Source: Deltaproteobacteria bacterium | Lineage (GTDB): Bacteria > Campylobacterota_A > Desulfurellia > JAGGSF01 | DNA: 28,971 bases | Reading direction: 5' to 3' | Assembly: GCA_021159235.1 (NCBI GenBank) | Contig: JAGGSF010000093.1 | Coordinates: 1 to 28,971 of the forward strand | In this document: positions 7,057 to 15,783 of the stretch, in pieces | Position numbering within the stretch: the first letter of the stretch is position 1 | Layout of the letters: each line of letters begins with the position of its first letter | Program-made: the position numbers and the translations under genes | The notes under the pieces: model-generated | Seen by the model: the letters and a program-made list of their open reading frames with translations, nothing else | The model's database searches: none | Told to the model about the DNA's origin: nothing

Positions 7057-7605
7057 ATGCACATGACGGAGGTCAGGATTCACGGAAGGGGGGGACAGGG
7101 AGCGGTTGTCGCATCTCAAATTCTTGCCTTAGCAGCAATGAAGGAAGGTAAATATGTGCAATCCTTCCCGGAGTTTGGTGTAGAGAGAAGGGGTGCCACG
7201 GTAGAGGCGTTTGTAAGGATAGCAGATAAGAAGATAAATGAAAGATGCAAGATATATCATCCCCACTATGTAGTTGTCATGGATCCTGCACTTGTAAACA
7301 TAGTGGATGTGACGGATGGTATGAGAGAGAATGGATGGATACTCATAAATACAAGTAAAATGCCTGAGGATTTCTCCTTTCATGCCAGTGTGGCTACAAT
7401 AGATGCTTTTTCCATTGCCACTGAAAAAGGATTGGGCTCACATGGGCATCCTATTGTGAATACCACTATTTTAGGAGCATTTGTAAAGATAGCCCCTGTT
7501 GTTAGTGTTGAAGCCCTGTTAAAAGCAATAAGAGAAAGTGTTTCTTCAAATACAGAAAAAAATGTAGAAGCTGCATTGTCCGCCTATGATAAGGTGAAAA
7601 TATGA
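7057..7605 (+). CDS. porG: pyruvate:ferredoxin oxidoreductase, gamma subunit
   Basis: The gamma subunit belongs to the four-part archaeal-type POR, which converts pyruvate and CoA to acetyl-CoA, CO2 and reduced ferredoxin, reversibly. The protein has the glycine-rich HGRGGQGAVV near the start, then FPEFGVERRGA, which is typical of POR/VOR gamma chains, and NTTILGAF near residue 145. Two start codons are possible: 7057 (182 residues) or 7063 (180 residues, starting MTEVRIHGRGG as in relatives). Neither has a ribosome site upstream. The only GGAGG lies inside the gene at 7068-7072. The gene overlaps the next by ATGA and heads a six-gene operon. Confidence 0.92.
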   Translation: MHMTEVRIHGRGGQGAVVASQILALAAMKEGKYVQSFPEFGVERRGATVEAFVRIADKKINERCKIYHPHYVVVMDPALVNIVDVTDGMRENGWILINTSKMPEDFSFHASVATIDAFSIATEKGLGSHGHPIVNTTILGAFVKIAPVVSVEALLKAIRESVSSNTEKNVEAALSAYDKVKI

Positions 7606-9122
7606 AATTTCGTGCCTCGGAATTGCCACTTACTCCAGTTTCTCTAAGAAATACAATTCCTATAAGAACGGGGGACTGGAGATATGTGGAGCCGTTCTAT
7701 GAAGAGAAACTGTCCCCCTGTGCTTTTGCCTGCCCGGTGAAAACAGATATCACCAGTTGCATTGCCCTTTTAGCTGAAGAGAGGTTTGGGGAGGCAGCTG
7801 AACTATGGAAAGAGAGCAATCCCTTTCCTGGTGTGTGCGGCAGGGTATGCCCCAGGTTTTGTGAGAGGGAATGTCTTCGTAAACACTTGGGTGGAAGTAT
7901 AAAAATTCACCTTTTAGAGAGATTCATTGGAGATTTAAATATTTATGTTCAAAATAAAATTCAGAGAAACGGTAAGAAAATAGCTATCGTAGGCTCTGGT
8001 CCGGCGGGACTTGCCTGCGCTTATCATCTATCAAGGAAGGGGTATGAGGTAACCGTTTTTGAAAAGGAAAATCTTTTAGGTGGACTTTTGCGCACCATTC
8101 CCTCTTACCGCTTGTCTCAGGAAATTGTAGATAAAGAGATTGAAGGAATTCTGAAACAGGGAATGGATATAGAAATAAACAAAGAATTGGGGAAGGACTT
8201 TTCCTTACAGGAGTTAAAACAACAGTTTGATGCAATCTGTGTAGCCACAGGACTGAAGGAAAGAAAGTTGAACATAGAGGGAGTAAAACTTTCTAATGTA
8301 TGGAGTGGCAGAGAATTCCTAAAACTGAATAAGGATATACAAAATAAAAAGGTTGCTGTAATCGGCGGTGGAGATACAGCTGTGGATGTAGCGAGGGTAG
8401 CTTTAAGAAGGGGTTCAAAGGTTGATGTCTTTTACAGAAGAAGAAGAGAGGATATGCCTGCTAATCCTTATGAAGTAGAAGAAGGTATGGAAGAAGGTGT
8501 GAATATAGAATATCTGTCTGAACCTTTAAAAATAGAGAAATATGGTTCTTTTCTCAGACTTTTTTTAAAAAAGAAGGCAGATGGGAATGGTGAATTCTTT
8601 ATTGATGTAGATGGAGTGGTAATAGCGGTCGGTGAAGAGGGGAAAACTGTTGACGGTGAAATGGAGGATACTTTTCTCTGTGGTGATATACTGACACAGA
8701 AGGGAACAGTGTCTCATGCCATTGGTTCTGGTAAAGAAACAGCTTCTTTGATCCATGAATACTTTTTCGGAGAAAGTACCTTAGCTGTTCTGCCCGTTGT
8801 AAAGCCTGAAGATATAAATTTAGATTATTTCAAGGTAGACTATCCACCAGAGGAGAAGAAAAGAGATGTATCTCAAAGAATAAAGGATTTTGATGAAGTA
8901 TGTCAGGGATTGACAAAAGAAGAGGTAATAAAAGAAGCAAAGAGATGTTTTAGTTGTGGGAAGTGCAATGGATGTGATAACTGTTATGTATTTTGTCCTG
9001 ATGCGGCTATCTCTAAACAAGACGGGAAATACATCATAGACTATGACCATTGTAAGGGCTGTGGTATATGTGTGGAAGAATGTCCCAGAGGTGTAGTTTC
9101 TATGAGGAGAACAGAAAAATGA
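7602..9122 (+). CDS. GltD-like NAD(P)H/FAD oxidoreductase fused to a 2x[4Fe-4S] POR delta domain
   Basis: This 506-residue protein joins three parts. Residues 30-110 form the N-terminal cluster domain of GltD/dihydropyrimidine dehydrogenase, with C40, C44, C53, C79, C83, C87 and C91. Residues 125-385 are the flavoprotein core, with an FAD loop GSGPAG at 131-136, an NAD(P) loop GGGDTA at 255-260 and CGDI at 360-363. Residues 445-505 are a two-cluster ferredoxin like PorD, with C449, C452, C455, C458, C461 and C465, then C484, C487, C490 and C494. No separate delta subunit is present, so it probably fills that place. By inference it passes electrons between ferredoxin and NAD(P)H. It is not a true glutamate synthase small subunit because no gltB is near. 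It overlaps both neighbours by four bases. Confidence 0.85.
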   Translation: MKFRASELPLTPVSLRNTIPIRTGDWRYVEPFYEEKLSPCAFACPVKTDITSCIALLAEERFGEAAELWKESNPFPGVCGRVCPRFCERECLRKHLGGSIKIHLLERFIGDLNIYVQNKIQRNGKKIAIVGSGPAGLACAYHLSRKGYEVTVFEKENLLGGLLRTIPSYRLSQEIVDKEIEGILKQGMDIEINKELGKDFSLQELKQQFDAICVATGLKERKLNIEGVKLSNVWSGREFLKLNKDIQNKKVAVIGGGDTAVDVARVALRRGSKVDVFYRRRREDMPANPYEVEEGMEEGVNIEYLSEPLKIEKYGSFLRLFLKKKADGNGEFFIDVDGVVIAVGEEGKTVDGEMEDTFLCGDILTQKGTVSHAIGSGKETASLIHEYFFGESTLAVLPVVKPEDINLDYFKVDYPPEEKKRDVSQRIKDFDEVCQGLTKEEVIKEAKRCFSCGKCNGCDNCYVFCPDAAISKQDGKYIIDYDHCKGCGICVEECPRGVVSMRRTEK

Positions 9123-10270
9123 AAAAACTTCTTACCGGAAATTATGCCGCATCTTACGGTGCCATACTATCCCGGGCGGAGGTCATCTCCGCTTACCCCA
9201 TTACACCCCAGACCCAAATAGTAGAAAAACTATCTACCATGGTGGCGGAAGGGAAGCTGAGTGCTGAATTTATCAATGTAGAATCGGAACGCTCGGCCCT
9301 GGCGGTATGTATGGGTGCATCTGCAACGGGTGTCCGTGCATTTACGGCAACTTCAGCTCAGGGATTAGCTCTTATGCATGAACTTTTGCACTGGACGGCG
9401 GGTGCACGTCTGCCTCTGGTTTTAGTTAATGTCAACCGGGCAATGGCACCTGGCTGGACAGTGTGGTGTGATGAAAACGACAGTCTGTCGCAGAGGGACA
9501 CGGGCTGGATACAAATTTATTGTGAGAGTAATCAGGAAGTATTAGATTCAGTTATTCAAGCCTACAGGATTGCGGAGAGGATTATGTTACCGGTGATGAT
9601 CTGTATGGATGGTATATTTCTGTCTCACACCCAGGAGATAGTGGATGTTCCAGAGCAAGAAAAGGTAGACAGATTTCTTCCTCCTTATAAGCCACCGGTT
9701 TTTTTGGATACATCTTCTCCTCATGCCTTTGGCAGTCTTACTCCCCCTCCTGTTTATTTTGAATTTCGTTACAAACTGCAACAGGCGATGGATGAAGCCC
9801 AAGCAGAAATTGAGGAAACGGGTAAAGAATTTGGAAATATATTTGGAAGGAATTATGGACTTCTGGATGAGTATCTCCTGAATGGTGCAGAAATAGCTGT
9901 TGTTGCTTTGGGAACAGTGTGCGGAACATGCAGAGTGGCAATAGATAGATTAAATAAGAAGGGAAACAAGATAGGAATGCTCAGAATAAGAACATTTAGA
10001 CCCTTGCCTAAGAAGAAGGTATTAGAGGATTTAAGAGGTGTGAAAAAGATTATGGTGATAGACAGGAACATCTCCTATGGTCATCATGGCATTTTACACC
10101 AGGAGATAAAATCTGCGTTGTATCGGGAATTGAATATACCTGTATTTGGTTTTATTGCCGGCTTGGGGGGTAGAGATATTACGCCCGAAGATATCGAACA
10201 GATGGTAAACTATACATTGAAACATGAAGAGCCAGATACAGACATTCTGTGGTGGGGAGTAAATAGGTGA
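9119..10270 (+). CDS. porA: pyruvate:ferredoxin oxidoreductase, alpha subunit
   Basis: The alpha subunit binds thiamine diphosphate together with beta. The 383-residue protein begins MKKLLTGNYAASYGA and contains SAYPITPQTQIVEKL, FINVESERSA, FTATSAQGLALMHE, DSLSQRDTGWIQ and FIAGLGGRDIT. These are hallmarks of PorA rather than KorA (2-oxoglutarate) or VorA. The frame stays open to 9068, but the start at 9119 has GAGGAGA eight bases upstream, overlaps the previous stop as ATGA and matches the family N terminus. The extra 17 residues would lie inside the previous gene. The end overlaps porB as GTGA. Confidence 0.94.
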   Translation: MKKLLTGNYAASYGAILSRAEVISAYPITPQTQIVEKLSTMVAEGKLSAEFINVESERSALAVCMGASATGVRAFTATSAQGLALMHELLHWTAGARLPLVLVNVNRAMAPGWTVWCDENDSLSQRDTGWIQIYCESNQEVLDSVIQAYRIAERIMLPVMICMDGIFLSHTQEIVDVPEQEKVDRFLPPYKPPVFLDTSSPHAFGSLTPPPVYFEFRYKLQQAMDEAQAEIEETGKEFGNIFGRNYGLLDEYLLNGAEIAVVALGTVCGTCRVAIDRLNKKGNKIGMLRIRTFRPLPKKKVLEDLRGVKKIMVIDRNISYGHHGILHQEIKSALYRELNIPVFGFIAGLGGRDITPEDIEQMVNYTLKHEEPDTDILWWGVNR

Positions 10271-11172
10271 AGATATTTAATATACCTGAAGAAGAGAACA
10301 TGAACCCCGGGCATGTTGCCTGTCCAGGATGTGCCTCTGCACTGTCAATGAGATTTGCTTTAAAAGCATTGGGAAGAGAAACTATTCTTGTTGTTCCTGC
10401 CTGTTGCTGGTCTGTTATAGATGGTCCTTTTCCTTATTCTTCAGTAAAGGTGCCTTTATTTCATATTGCTTTTGGCACAACTGCAGCCTTTGCCTCCGGT
10501 ATCAGAGCCGCTTTAAAAATGAAGAATAAGAAGGCCAATGTTGTGGTATGGTGTGGAGATGGAGAGGCATTTGATATAGGTTTCCAGACTCTTTCTGGAG
10601 CTGCAGAGAGAAAGGAGGATATTATCTTTGTATGTTATGATAATGAAGGCTATATGAATACGGGAATACAACGCTCTTCTGCTACACCGATAAGGGCCTG
10701 GACAACAACCACTCCCAAAAAATATCCCAAGCAGGAATTAAAAAAGGATTTGGTGGAGATATTTGCTGCCCATAAGATTCCATATGCCGCAACAGCGACG
10801 GTAGCTTTTCCTGAGGATATGATAAGAAAATTCTCCAGAGCCAAAGAAATAAGGGGGTTAAAACTCATTCATATACTGTCTCCCTGTCCTTCAGGGTGGA
10901 AGTTTCCAGAAAACCTCACGGTAAAGATTTCTCGCTTGGCCGTAGAGACGGGAATTTTCCCACTTTACGAGGTGGAATATGGTGAGAAGTATACGGTAAA
11001 CCACATACCAAAGTGGTTACCGGTGGAAGAATATCTTAAAAAGCAGGGCAGATTTTCCCATTTAACGGAAAAGGATTGCCAGGAGAAGAGAGCATATATA
11101 GAAAAAAAGTGGCTTGAGCTTAGAGAAAAATCTAAGTCTCTTGAAAAAATCCCAATATTAGTTAATAATTAA
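10267..11172 (+). CDS. porB: pyruvate:ferredoxin oxidoreductase, beta subunit
   Basis: The beta subunit carries thiamine diphosphate and a [4Fe-4S] cluster. Of 301 residues, the cluster ligands are visible: C19 and C22 (ACPGC), C46/C47 (PACCW) and C207 (SPCPSGW). The cofactor site has GDG at 97-99 and YDNEGYMNTGIQRSSATP from 124, a strong match to pyruvate-specific PorB. The start is GTG at 10267, overlapping the porA stop (GTGA), so translation is likely coupled. A 33-base gap separates it from sucC. Confidence 0.94.
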   Translation: MKIFNIPEEENMNPGHVACPGCASALSMRFALKALGRETILVVPACCWSVIDGPFPYSSVKVPLFHIAFGTTAAFASGIRAALKMKNKKANVVVWCGDGEAFDIGFQTLSGAAERKEDIIFVCYDNEGYMNTGIQRSSATPIRAWTTTTPKKYPKQELKKDLVEIFAAHKIPYAATATVAFPEDMIRKFSRAKEIRGLKLIHILSPCPSGWKFPENLTVKISRLAVETGIFPLYEVEYGEKYTVNHIPKWLPVEEYLKKQGRFSHLTEKDCQEKRAYIEKKWLELREKSKSLEKIPILVNN

Positions 11173-11205
11173 TTTATATCTATAAATTTTAAAAAGGAGG
11201 TAAAG

Positions 11206-12369
11206 ATGATAAGGCTACATGAATACCAGGCGAAGAGGGTATTTTTATCCTACGGCATTTCCGTTCCTACAGGATATGTTGCCTTTTCACCGGATGATGC
11301 CTGGAAGATAGCGCTGGAGATCGGCCCGCCTGTGGTTTTGAAGGCGCAGATTCACGCTGGAGGGAGAGGATTGGCCGGTGGTGTAAAGATTGCCAGAACA
11401 GCAGATGAAGCAAAAGAAATTGCCTCTCAAATATTGGGGAAAAGAATGGTTACCGCACAGACAGGTCCTGAGGGGATAGTGGTAAAGAGACTGCTGGTGG
11501 AGGAAGCAGTAAACATAGATAAAGAGATATACTTCAGTATTGTCGTTGATAGAAGAAGGTGTAAGCCGGCAATTGTTGCTTCACCTGCCGGTGGAATGGA
11601 AATTGAGGAGATCGCAAAACTCCATCCAGAACAGATTATTACCGAACCCATTGAACCGATAGCAGGCATTATGCCCTATCAGATAAGAAGATTGTGTGAT
11701 TTTTTGGGGTTTAATAACAATAGAGAAGAAGCGACACATATCTTCACCACACTGTACAGAATATTTGTGGAAAAGGATTGTAGATTGGTAGAGACCAATC
11801 CTTTAGTTCTGTGTAAGGATGGCAGTTTAATAGCCATAGATGCAAAGATGAGCATTGATGAAGATGCATTGTTCAGGCAGAAGGATATGGCAAGATTGTG
11901 GGATATTACACAATCAGATCCGTCTGAACTGGAAGCACAAAAACACAAACTGAGTTTTGTAAGACTAAATGGTAATATTGGTTGCATGGTGAATGGAGCA
12001 GGCCTGTCTATGGCTACGATGGACCTTATAAAGTTACATGGGGGAGAGCCGGCAAACTTCCTTGATGTTGGCGGCAGGGCAACACCAGAGACAATTGCTA
12101 AGGGTTTTGAAATAATATTAAACGATCCCTCGGTGCGAGCAATATTGATAAATATATTCGGTGGTATTGTTAGATGCGATAGGGTAGCAGAGGGAATCAT
12201 AAAAGCCGTAAGGCAGGTTAAGGTGAATGTGCCGGTTGTAATACGGCTTGCAGGCACAAACAGAGAAGAAGCCATGGATATATTAAAAAAAGCACCATTT
12301 AAATTTTCAGTCATGGATGATTTGAATGAAGCAGCAAAAGAAGTAGTAAAATTGGCAAAGGGTGTTTAA
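11206..12369 (+). CDS. sucC: succinyl-CoA synthetase, beta subunit
   Basis: SucC forms the ATP-grasp half of succinyl-CoA synthetase, which links succinyl-CoA cleavage to ATP or GTP formation and works in both directions. The 387-residue length is standard. MIRLHEYQAKRVF opens the protein. The ATP-grasp part includes VLKAQIHAGGRG and ETNPLV. The ligase part from about 250 has NGAGLSMATMDLI, ANFLDVGG and NIFGGIVRCD. A strong site, AAGGAGG, lies five bases before the ATG, the best in the operon. This suggests high independent initiation after porB. Nucleotide specificity cannot be read from sequence alone. Confidence 0.96.
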   Translation: MIRLHEYQAKRVFLSYGISVPTGYVAFSPDDAWKIALEIGPPVVLKAQIHAGGRGLAGGVKIARTADEAKEIASQILGKRMVTAQTGPEGIVVKRLLVEEAVNIDKEIYFSIVVDRRRCKPAIVASPAGGMEIEEIAKLHPEQIITEPIEPIAGIMPYQIRRLCDFLGFNNNREEATHIFTTLYRIFVEKDCRLVETNPLVLCKDGSLIAIDAKMSIDEDALFRQKDMARLWDITQSDPSELEAQKHKLSFVRLNGNIGCMVNGAGLSMATMDLIKLHGGEPANFLDVGGRATPETIAKGFEIILNDPSVRAILINIFGGIVRCDRVAEGIIKAVRQVKVNVPVVIRLAGTNREEAMDILKKAPFKFSVMDDLNEAAKEVVKLAKGV

Positions 12370-12379
12370 GGGGGAAGAA

Positions 12380-13255
12380 ATGTCTGTATGTGTTGACAAA
12401 TCAACGAAAGTAGTAGTGCAGGGTATAACGGGAAGAGAAGGGAATTTTCATGCTTTTCACTGTAAAGAATACGGGACTCAGATTGTGGCAGGTGTTACCC
12501 CGGGGAAGGAGGGAGAAGAGGTGGCTGGCATTCCTGTATTCAACACGGTGAAAAAGGCGGTTGAAGAAACGGGAGCAGATGCTTCACTCATCTTTGTTCC
12601 ACCACCATTTGCGATGGACGCAGTGCTGGAGGCAATAGATGCAGGGATAAGAACCATTGTGTGTATTACAGAAGGAATACCTATAATGGATATGGTAAAG
12701 ATAAGAATGGTAGTGAAGGCAGAGGGAGTTACATTTATCGGTCCCAATACACCGGGCATCATTACTGCGGATGAGGCAAAACTGGGTATTATGCCAGGAT
12801 TTATATTTAAAAAAGGCTCCGTGGGTATAATGTCAAGAAGTGGAACACTGCTTTATGAGGTTGTAGATCAGATAACGAAATCAGGATTAGGGGAATCCAC
12901 CGCTTTAGGAATAGGGGGGGATCCTGTTACAGGTACAGATTTTATACACTGGCTGAAATTGTTTGAAGAAGACCCTCAGACCAAAGCCATCTTTATTATT
13001 GGAGAGATAGGTGGAATGATGGAAGAAGATGCAGCAGAGTTTATAAAGTCTAATGTTAAAAAACCTGTTTTTGCGTTTATTTCTGGAAGGACCGCTCCAC
13101 CCGGGAAAAGGATGGGTCATGCAGGAGCAATTATTATGGGTGGCAGGGGCAGTGCAGAGACAAAGATTAAAGCTTTGAGAGAAGCTGGCGTAACAGTTGT
13201 AGAGAACATTACAGAGGTGGGTAAAACGGTGAAGGAGAAGGTGGGTAAGGGTTAA
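12380..13255 (+). CDS. sucD: succinyl-CoA synthetase, alpha subunit
   Basis: SucD binds CoA and carries the histidine that is phosphorylated during catalysis. The 291-residue protein starts MSVCVDKSTKVVVQGITGREG, as relatives do. It has GPNTPGIIT at 121-129, GIGGDPVTG at 177-185 and the catalytic H247 in GHAGAII. A GTG at 12362 is in frame, but the ATG at 12380 has AAGGGGG upstream and gives the family N terminus. The gap to sucC is ten bases. The stop overlaps the stop of the convergent addA-like gene. Confidence 0.96.
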   Translation: MSVCVDKSTKVVVQGITGREGNFHAFHCKEYGTQIVAGVTPGKEGEEVAGIPVFNTVKKAVEETGADASLIFVPPPFAMDAVLEAIDAGIRTIVCITEGIPIMDMVKIRMVVKAEGVTFIGPNTPGIITADEAKLGIMPGFIFKKGSVGIMSRSGTLLYEVVDQITKSGLGESTALGIGGDPVTGTDFIHWLKLFEEDPQTKAIFIIGEIGGMMEEDAAEFIKSNVKKPVFAFISGRTAPPGKRMGHAGAIIMGGRGSAETKIKALREAGVTVVENITEVGKTVKEKVGKG

Positions 13256-15783
13256 ACTTTTACCATCCTTTTCTCTCTTATAAATACGAGAAAGGCTTCT
13301 ACTGGTGAGGAAGGATATAGAGTGCAGAAGAGTTTTTTGTAGCTGTGCATCTTTGCTCTGTGCTTGTCTATGTTTTCTTTGCTTAGGCTTTCTGTTTTGT
13401 AGTCAAAGATGAGAATCTTTTTTCCTTCTATTACGCGATCAACAATGTATGTTTTATCTTCTGTGCAGACGGGCAGTTCGTTTCTTCCGGGGCAAGAGAA
13501 GATAAAGTGCGCTATTTTGCTGTTTAAAAAATCCTCTATTGTTTTTCTTGCTTGTTTCCACAACTTATCCGGGACAAATAGAAAGTGTTTCTTTATTTTC
13601 TTTTCTATTTCATCCAATTTTCCAAAATCATCTTCTTTATTTATCATCTCTAAAAAGGCATGGGTTATTTTTCCGAATAGACGAGCTTCTCTTTCGTCAA
13701 TTGTTTCTTCTACCTTTTCCATACCGCCCCACCATGTCTTTTTTACTGGCTCACGGCAAATTTTCTCCTCTATTTTTTCACCCTTAGACCATTCTTTTTT
13801 CCCCTCTTTAAAGGGTATGCTTGTGTGTTTTTTGATTTCGTTGAACCAGGTTATTCCTTTCTTACCGTAACCGAAGATATACAATTCATATTTGGCTCTG
13901 GTTAAAGCAACATACAGAATGTTTAGTTCCTCCTGAATGCATCTTTTATTTTCTTCCTCGAATATTTCCCTTAGGTGTGGTGATTTTTCTCTATCTTTCC
14001 TGGTGTGTATCCTGTATATACCCCGAAATGTAAAGCTGTCATCGTAGGAAAAGATAAATTTGTTCTTTCGTGGGTTCAAACCCAAACTGAAGTCTGTCTC
14101 CGGTAGAATTACGGTATCGAATTCCAACCCCTTTGCCCTGTGTATCGTTAAAAGTTTGATTGTCTTTTTTTGTTCTGGATGCTGAATGTGGAACCTTTCC
14201 CTGTTTTCCTCTAAGTATTGCAGGAATGAGAAAAGAAGCGGTGGGTTTTCCCTTTCATAATCCGCTGCTATGTCTAAAAGCATGGCGATATTATCGGTAA
14301 CAGGCTTTTTTGCTTTTTCTAAGATTTTTAAAATCAATGCACTTAGAGGAATGCGGTTGACCTTGGGCGCAAGGAATTCAATTTTTTCTGTGCAGAGTCC
14401 CTGTTTGTAATATTCATCCGGTTGAGATAAAAAGTATAAGGCATTTATTATATTTCTTATCTCCGGTGCATCCAGTAAAAACAGTTTTCCCTCTGCAACA
14501 TAGGGTATGTTTTGTTCATCGAATACCTTGCATATCTCATTTATCATCTTCGTTGTTCTGGTCAATATTGCCACTTCTTTTCCGCTTTTTATAAGCTCTT
14601 CTGCTTTTTTCACGGTTTGATTTATAACCTCTTCCTTTGTTTCGTGTTTTTCTACTTCTACATATCCTTCTTCATCTATCACCGCTTCCTGTGGGGTATA
14701 ATCATCAAACAGATGGATGAACAGGTTATTTACAAAGTTTACTATCTTTTTTGAGCTTCTGTAATTCTTATCCAGAGAAATGGTTTTAATCTTTCCCTTA
14801 AATCTTTTTTCTACATGGTGAAATAGTTCTGGTTCTCCACCTCTGAACCTGTATATAGACTGCTTTGTATCCCCTACGTAAAACAGGCTTCCTTTTTCTT
14901 CCTTAGTGCCTATGCCTGATGTAATCTCTTCTACCAGTGGTTCTAATATTTTCCATTGAATAACACTGATATCCTGAAATTCATCGATCAAAAGATGCTT
15001 TACTCTCCCATCTAAGCGAAAGTAAAAGTAATCTCTGTCTATTCTCTTTTGAAAAAGGTTGTGAACCAGAATTTCCATATCGTGGAAAGTAACAATATTC
15101 CTCTTCTGTTTTAATTCCTCCCACAGGCGCAGAAAAGAGGAGAATGAGAAGCACAGGGCATGGAGGTAAGGATCGGAAGGGAGTTTGCTGTATCGCTCTT
15201 TCATATCTATTTCCCTTGTGTAGAGTTCCTCCATCAAATTGAGCAGGAATTTCTTGATATTCAAGCTAACAGAGTGATGAAAGTCATACAGTTTTTCTAT
15301 GGATTTCTGTAATGTTTCATCCTTTTCCGCATTTTCAAACATTGTATTTATTGTTTCTATCAAGTATCTCTTTTCTTCACTCTCCTCAACAATTCTGTAT
15401 CCGGGTAATCTTCCCGCCTCAAAGGGAAACAAACCTATGATGGAAGAAAAGAAGCTGTGCACGGTGGATATATTTAAGGAAAATCCACATTTGTATAAAT
15501 CGTTTAATATGAGTTTTATTTTATCTCTCGCCTCTTTCTCGTTGTTATCCAGAACACTCAATAGCTCATCATCCTTTCCTCTTGCAATACTTTCCATCCT
15601 CTCTCTGAGTTTCCTGCGGATATCGCAGATGGCACTGTTGGAAAATGTGATTACCAGGATTTCGTTGTATTTTACGCCTTTATAAAGCAGAGCGATGAGG
15701 CGGGAGATGAGGGAATATGTCTTTCCTGTTCCGGCAGAAGCTAAAACCGCAATATTTTCTTCAGGATTGCACAGATCTACCAT
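13252..15783 (-). CDS. addA: AddA-like UvrD/RecB-type helicase-nuclease
   Basis: AddA and AddB together process double-strand DNA ends for recombination repair. The 843-residue protein has all helicase motifs: Walker A ASAGTGKT at 15-22, DEFQD at 267-271, GDTKQSIYRFRGG from 304, NYRSS at 340-344, TIHRAKGLEFD from 546 and YVALTRA at 624-630. The C-terminal RecB-type nuclease keeps H708, D782, D794 and K796 (LIFDYKT), so it looks active. It is shorter than Bacillus AddA (about 1,230) and close to the compact forms seen in some other bacteria. It starts seven bases inside the end of the addB-like gene. A plain UvrD is excluded by the nuclease domain. Confidence 0.88.
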   Translation of the reverse strand: MVDLCNPEENIAVLASAGTGKTYSLISRLIALLYKGVKYNEILVITFSNSAICDIRRKLRERMESIARGKDDELLSVLDNNEKEARDKIKLILNDLYKCGFSLNISTVHSFFSSIIGLFPFEAGRLPGYRIVEESEEKRYLIETINTMFENAEKDETLQKSIEKLYDFHHSVSLNIKKFLLNLMEELYTREIDMKERYSKLPSDPYLHALCFSFSSFLRLWEELKQKRNIVTFHDMEILVHNLFQKRIDRDYFYFRLDGRVKHLLIDEFQDISVIQWKILEPLVEEITSGIGTKEEKGSLFYVGDTKQSIYRFRGGEPELFHHVEKRFKGKIKTISLDKNYRSSKKIVNFVNNLFIHLFDDYTPQEAVIDEEGYVEVEKHETKEEVINQTVKKAEELIKSGKEVAILTRTTKMINEICKVFDEQNIPYVAEGKLFLLDAPEIRNIINALYFLSQPDEYYKQGLCTEKIEFLAPKVNRIPLSALILKILEKAKKPVTDNIAMLLDIAADYERENPPLLFSFLQYLEENRERFHIQHPEQKKTIKLLTIHRAKGLEFDTVILPETDFSLGLNPRKNKFIFSYDDSFTFRGIYRIHTRKDREKSPHLREIFEEENKRCIQEELNILYVALTRAKYELYIFGYGKKGITWFNEIKKHTSIPFKEGKKEWSKGEKIEEKICREPVKKTWWGGMEKVEETIDEREARLFGKITHAFLEMINKEDDFGKLDEIEKKIKKHFLFVPDKLWKQARKTIEDFLNSKIAHFIFSCPGRNELPVCTEDKTYIVDRVIEGKKILIFDYKTESLSKENIDKHRAKMHSYKKLFCTLYPSSPVEAFLVFIREKRMVKV

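Noticed and set aside
9068-9118. Upstream extension of porA by 17 residues
   Set aside because: It would lie inside the previous gene. The ATG at 9119 has GAGGAGA at the right distance and matches the family N terminus.
7057-11172. 2-oxoglutarate:ferredoxin oxidoreductase (KorABCD)
   Set aside because: sucCD next door made this tempting, but the alpha and beta chains carry the pyruvate-type motifs (DSLSQRDTGWIQ, YMNTGIQRSSATP).
11679-12314. A 211-codon open frame antisense to sucC
   Set aside because: It lies wholly inside a strongly conserved sucC, has no ribosome site or family match, and its composition mirrors the sense codons.
12362-12379. GTG start for sucD
   Set aside because: The ATG at 12380 has a better ribosome site and gives the normal SucD N terminus.
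13409-13870. A 153-codon plus-strand frame antisense to addA
   Set aside because: It lies over the conserved nuclease domain of addA, shows no recognisable domain and is rich in F, S and L as expected of a shadow frame.
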